64,000 bases of DNA from Cephalotus follicularis (lineage: Eukaryota; Streptophyta; Magnoliopsida; Oxalidales; Cephalotaceae): assembly GCA_001972305.1 (NCBI GenBank), contig BDDD01002241.1, forward strand, positions 71,199-135,198, written 5' to 3'. Under the pieces are notes generated by a model. The model saw only the letters and a list, made by a program, of their open reading frames with translations, was not told the DNA's origin and did no database searches. Numbering within the stretch: the first letter of the stretch is position 1; each line of letters opens with the position of its first letter. Both the position numbers and the translations under genes were made by a program. This document shows positions 62,106 to 64,000 of the stretch, piece by piece.

Positions 62106-64000
62106 CTGCTCAAAAGCAAAATTCATGAATGAAAACCTTCATTAAACATGTTAAGAAGCCCTTCAATGGCCCTGCCCTTCAAGAAGGCAACAATCACCCA
62201 AACAGAGAAGAAAAAAGAAGACGAACCACAAAATGACGATAAAATGTGAAGACATCTACTATAGGCTAAAACATCTTCCGGAGTATGAATAGCCCGAGAG
62301 CAAGAGACAGTGAGGGACGAGGTAAATTTTGCAAAATTCCCAATAATTGAGCATATTTAGTAACAGCGTTCATGCTTTTGCCAAAAAGTTTTAAAAACAG
62401 TGATGGTTCGTCACAATTATTTAATTATTATGTATTCCAGTCACGTATATTCATGTTGACAATTTAAAATTTGTCATAGTTTCTCGAAAGCAATATAAAA
62501 CAAACGTTTCCAGAAAGCGGTACTATTCACAGTAGAAGCCTTCAGGAACTTCTTTGACACAATGTATTAGTCACCACATGTAACAAATTCATGCATTCAA
62601 GTAAACTCAATGGATGTTTTTTATCACTAAAAAGTAGCAAAAATACTATTTTTTTTAAAAAAATACTAATACTCTTATATAAGAGCTATGACAATTGCTA
62701 TGCTCTCATGACAGATTTTTAGTCACAATGCAATTTTAAATAAAGCCTTCACGTTAACCATTTGATGGATCATACTAGTTTCTGTTAATAAAATAATAGA
62801 TACAATTTTCATAAATGCTACATCACATTTGGTATAAAAAAAACTGCAATAATTGTTATGCTTTAATGAAAATCAATTGCATGAGACAGAAAGACACATC
62901 GTATGGACTATTTGATTGATTAGAATAATTTTTGGTTTGCAGAGCTGAAACGCATACTTCTCGTATAAGCTACAAAGGTTTTGCTTAAAGGATTTAGTGA
63001 TGATTTGATCACTGTGCAAGTCCAAGTCACACATTCACATACATTATTGGATCAAAAACTTTCACATACGCAAACACTCAAAAAGAAAAAAAGGAAGAAA
63101 AAGAAAAGAAAGGTATATAGAAAGTTATTGGTCCCTATGCATAACAAATTCAAACACTGCAATGAATATTTCATAAATCAGGATGGCATTTAGTGTCAAA
63201 AAGTCTGTATATATAATTCAATAAATAAAAAATATATAATTTTTATAGCTTTAGCCTCAGCTATAATAATCATGTTGTGGTGCCAGGGTTAATAGTCACC
63301 AAATTATATTTGATTGATCAATTATGATGTTTCCCAAAACAAAACAATGAGAAATTTTTCATTAAAGCCTATAACACCAGCCACACTTTTATGACAAAGT
63401 CGCTAATCACTGTTAATGAAATCACATGGTCACATTGACTGTTGAATACACTCTAAAAATTTCTAGCATTTTCTAAGACCGTCCCATAAAATAATTAATT
63501 TTTCAAATTGACTGTGGAGTATACAAAAGAAAAATCACTTATAGATTAACATTTCGAGGACATAAATTCAACACATACCAAAAAAATGGAAAAAGTCATA
63601 TATTATGGGACAAAAGGGAGCGCAATGATCCGAATGCTTCAAAAACAATGCCAGTAGTCAATTTTTAAGCTCGGGTCACAATATAGCATCTGCCACATCC
63701 ATTGTACAATAATCAAAAGCTTTATCGTCCCATCATAGATTTTCTACTCTTCTGATTACGCACCGTTGTCTTTTATAGTAACTTTGGACTAGGTTAACCT
63801 AACATACTCAGATTAAATATAGCCCATGAATACAGCTAGCAGAACAGATTAAGAAGCAAATCTCTAACCCATTGATTATTTCGAACCAAACTGTGGGTCA
63901 TCATCAAGAGAAAGGCATCATGTAGAAAAGTAGATAATAAAATAGCCTAACTATCATACAGGATGCTAAATCACCAATATGCAAAATTGATAAAGCAATC
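62106..64000 (-). other. Large intron or upstream region of the ankyrin gene
   Basis: The exon starting at 62105 begins mid-codon after a CAG acceptor, so upstream exons must exist. I found none with good splice sites in the remaining 1.9 kb; short open frames here are A/T-rich noise. Confidence 0.55.

Overview
This window is nuclear DNA of a flowering plant, almost certainly a eudicot. It is AT-rich and has short exons with GT-AG introns. It carries plant-specific families (Dicer-like 3, AP2/ERF), CT/GT/GA/TAA microsatellites and nested LTR retrotransposons. I cannot name the species. Exon boundaries below come from reading splice sites and checking that phases join. All six protein-coding genes close in frame; two of them run off the window.

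Layout. (1) 1-9851, plus: DICER-LIKE 3 without its N-terminus, from the DECH helicase motif through PAZ, two RNase III domains and a C-terminal dsRNA-binding domain. (2) 11540-17284, minus, convergent with it: a 548-residue tandem-BRCT protein with a probable minor-spliceosome (U12, AT-AC) intron. (3) About 18.9-26.9 kb: a decayed non-LTR retrotransposon split by a 5.83-kb non-coding LTR-type insertion that holds GC-rich minisatellites. (4) 28279-33056, plus: a GOLD-domain seven-transmembrane (lung 7TM/GOST) protein. (5) 34487-39196, plus: a UBZ-SAM-metallo-beta-lactamase/beta-CASP nuclease of the SNM1/DCLRE1A type. (6) 42516-43214, minus: an intronless DREB-type AP2/ERF factor. (7) 41.2-52.8 kb: LTR elements on both sides of the ERF gene. 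They comprise two gypsy-like solo LTRs (41228-41867, 52152-52769) and a three-level nest at 44281-52106. (8) 52.8-58 kb: intergenic, with one LINE fragment. (9) 58013-58552, minus: an intronless RING-H2 E3 ligase. (10) 60007-62105, minus: the C-terminal seven exons of an ankyrin-repeat protein that continues beyond the right edge.

Functional links. DCL3 makes the 24-nt siRNAs of RNA-directed DNA methylation, the pathway that silences elements like those filling the gaps here. The BRCT protein and the SNM1-like nuclease belong to DNA-damage families. I see no evidence that these neighbours form one unit; independent promoters and large TE-filled gaps argue for ordinary gene order.

The points most worth checking are the AT-AC intron, a tandemly duplicated exon copy inside DCL3, an antisense Copia body inside a foreign pair of LTRs, and a palindrome-rich repeat array in a solo LTR. 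I found no CRISPR array, tRNA, rRNA or organelle insert.
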